Both the position numbers and the translations under genes were made by a program. The notes beneath the pieces are model-generated. The model ran no database searches, had not been told where the DNA came from, and saw only the letters and a program-made list of their open reading frames with translations. 5,353 bases of DNA from Clostridiales bacterium (GTDB lineage Bacteria > Bacillota > Clostridia > Peptostreptococcales > BM714), in assembly GCA_002869095.1 (NCBI GenBank), contig PKTO01000083.1, positions 1 through 5,353 on the forward strand. The letters run 5' to 3'. Positions 5,124-5,353 of this stretch are shown in pieces. How positions within the stretch are numbered: position 1 is the stretch's first letter; every line of letters starts with the position of its first letter.

Positions 5124-5353
5124 ATGGAATTAGATCTTTCTGCAGTAGGGTTTGCGTTAGGACTAACAATTTTTGCAGGTTTGTCTACCGGCATTGGCAG
5201 TATTTTGGCTTTTTACACAAAGCAAACAAATAAGAGATTCTTGTCCGCTGCGCTTGGATTTTCAGCCGGAGTAATGATATATGTTTCATTGGTCGAGATA
5301 TTTGCAAAGGCAAGAGAATCCCTGGAAATTGTAGCGGGACCAAAACTTGGTTA
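5124..5353 (+). CDS. zupT: ZIP-family divalent metal transporter ZupT, N-terminal part
   Basis: The frame runs from ATG 5124 off the right edge, giving 76 complete codons. ZupT imports zinc and other divalent cations (Fe, Mn) across the cytoplasmic membrane. The visible part covers the first membrane segment (about residues 7-31, [20 protein letters not shown]) and the second (about 40-61, around [17 protein letters not shown]), joined by a short basic loop YTKQTNKRF. The [10 protein letters not shown] and [12 protein letters not shown] stretches are typical of clostridial ZupT. The metal-binding helices 4 and 5 lie beyond the window. An in-frame TGA at 5115-5117 makes ATG 5124 the first possible Met, and it gives the standard N-terminus. 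The leader contains a palindrome over the -10 and a hairpin between the ribosome site and start, so both transcription and translation may be controlled. Metal control is an inference. Confidence 0.88.
   Translation, partial: MELDLSAVGFALGLTIFAGLSTGIGSILAFYTKQTNKRFLSAALGFSAGVMIYVSLVEIFAKARESLEIVAGPKLG

Noticed and set aside
5021..5233. GTG-started 70-codon frame before and within zupT
   Set aside because: It overlaps zupT in another frame; the membrane-helix and ZIP-family sequence is in the frame of ATG 5124.
1..5353. CRISPR arrays, tRNA or rRNA genes, insertion sequences
   Set aside because: No regularly spaced repeats, no tRNA cloverleaf or rRNA-like stretch, and no transposase or terminal inverted repeats were seen.

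Overview
The window looks like chromosomal DNA of a low-to-moderate GC Gram-positive anaerobe of the class Clostridia. This is inferred from strong AGGAGG-type ribosome sites, sigma-A-like promoters, frequent AGA/AGG arginine codons, a Firmicute-type RlmD/RlmCD methyltransferase and a clostridial-looking ZupT. TGG encodes Trp, and TGA ends two genes (3764 and 4978), so TGA is normally a stop here. One in-frame TGA, at 2745, appears instead to encode selenocysteine, which would make this a selenoprotein-producing species.

Layout. 1-971 (minus strand, cut by the left edge) encodes a protein of the TIGR00300 / archaeal-type ornithine cyclodeaminase (ArgZ/AgrE C-terminal) family. A divergent intergenic region (972-1181) holds promoters facing both ways. 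1182-2543 (plus) is a complete 23S rRNA m5U methyltransferase with an Fe-S cluster motif, followed by a clear intrinsic terminator at 2617-2645. A new transcription unit then starts at a TTGACA promoter (2656). It carries a 117-residue Spx/ArsC-family protein (2721-3074) whose catalytic cysteine position is an in-frame TGA followed by a SECIS-like hairpin. Next come a four-helix membrane protein of unknown role (3173-3604), a 38-residue very basic small protein (3650-3766) overlapping a GNAT acetyltransferase (3763-4401) by ATGA, and a flavodoxin-domain protein (4543-4980). The right edge holds the start of a ZIP-family metal transporter, ZupT (5124 to the edge), with a palindrome over its -10 box and a hairpin between its Shine-Dalgarno and start codon.

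The main discovery is the ArsC/Spx-like selenoprotein. An ordinary gene caller would start it at TTG 2808 and lose the first 29 residues, including the active site. Reading TGA 2745 as Sec restores a start with a strong ribosome site, a full-length family protein and the canonical active-site context. The other plus-strand genes share no obvious pathway, although the selenoprotein and the flavodoxin-like protein are both redox proteins. The DNA from about 2650 onward looks more AT-rich than the first half.
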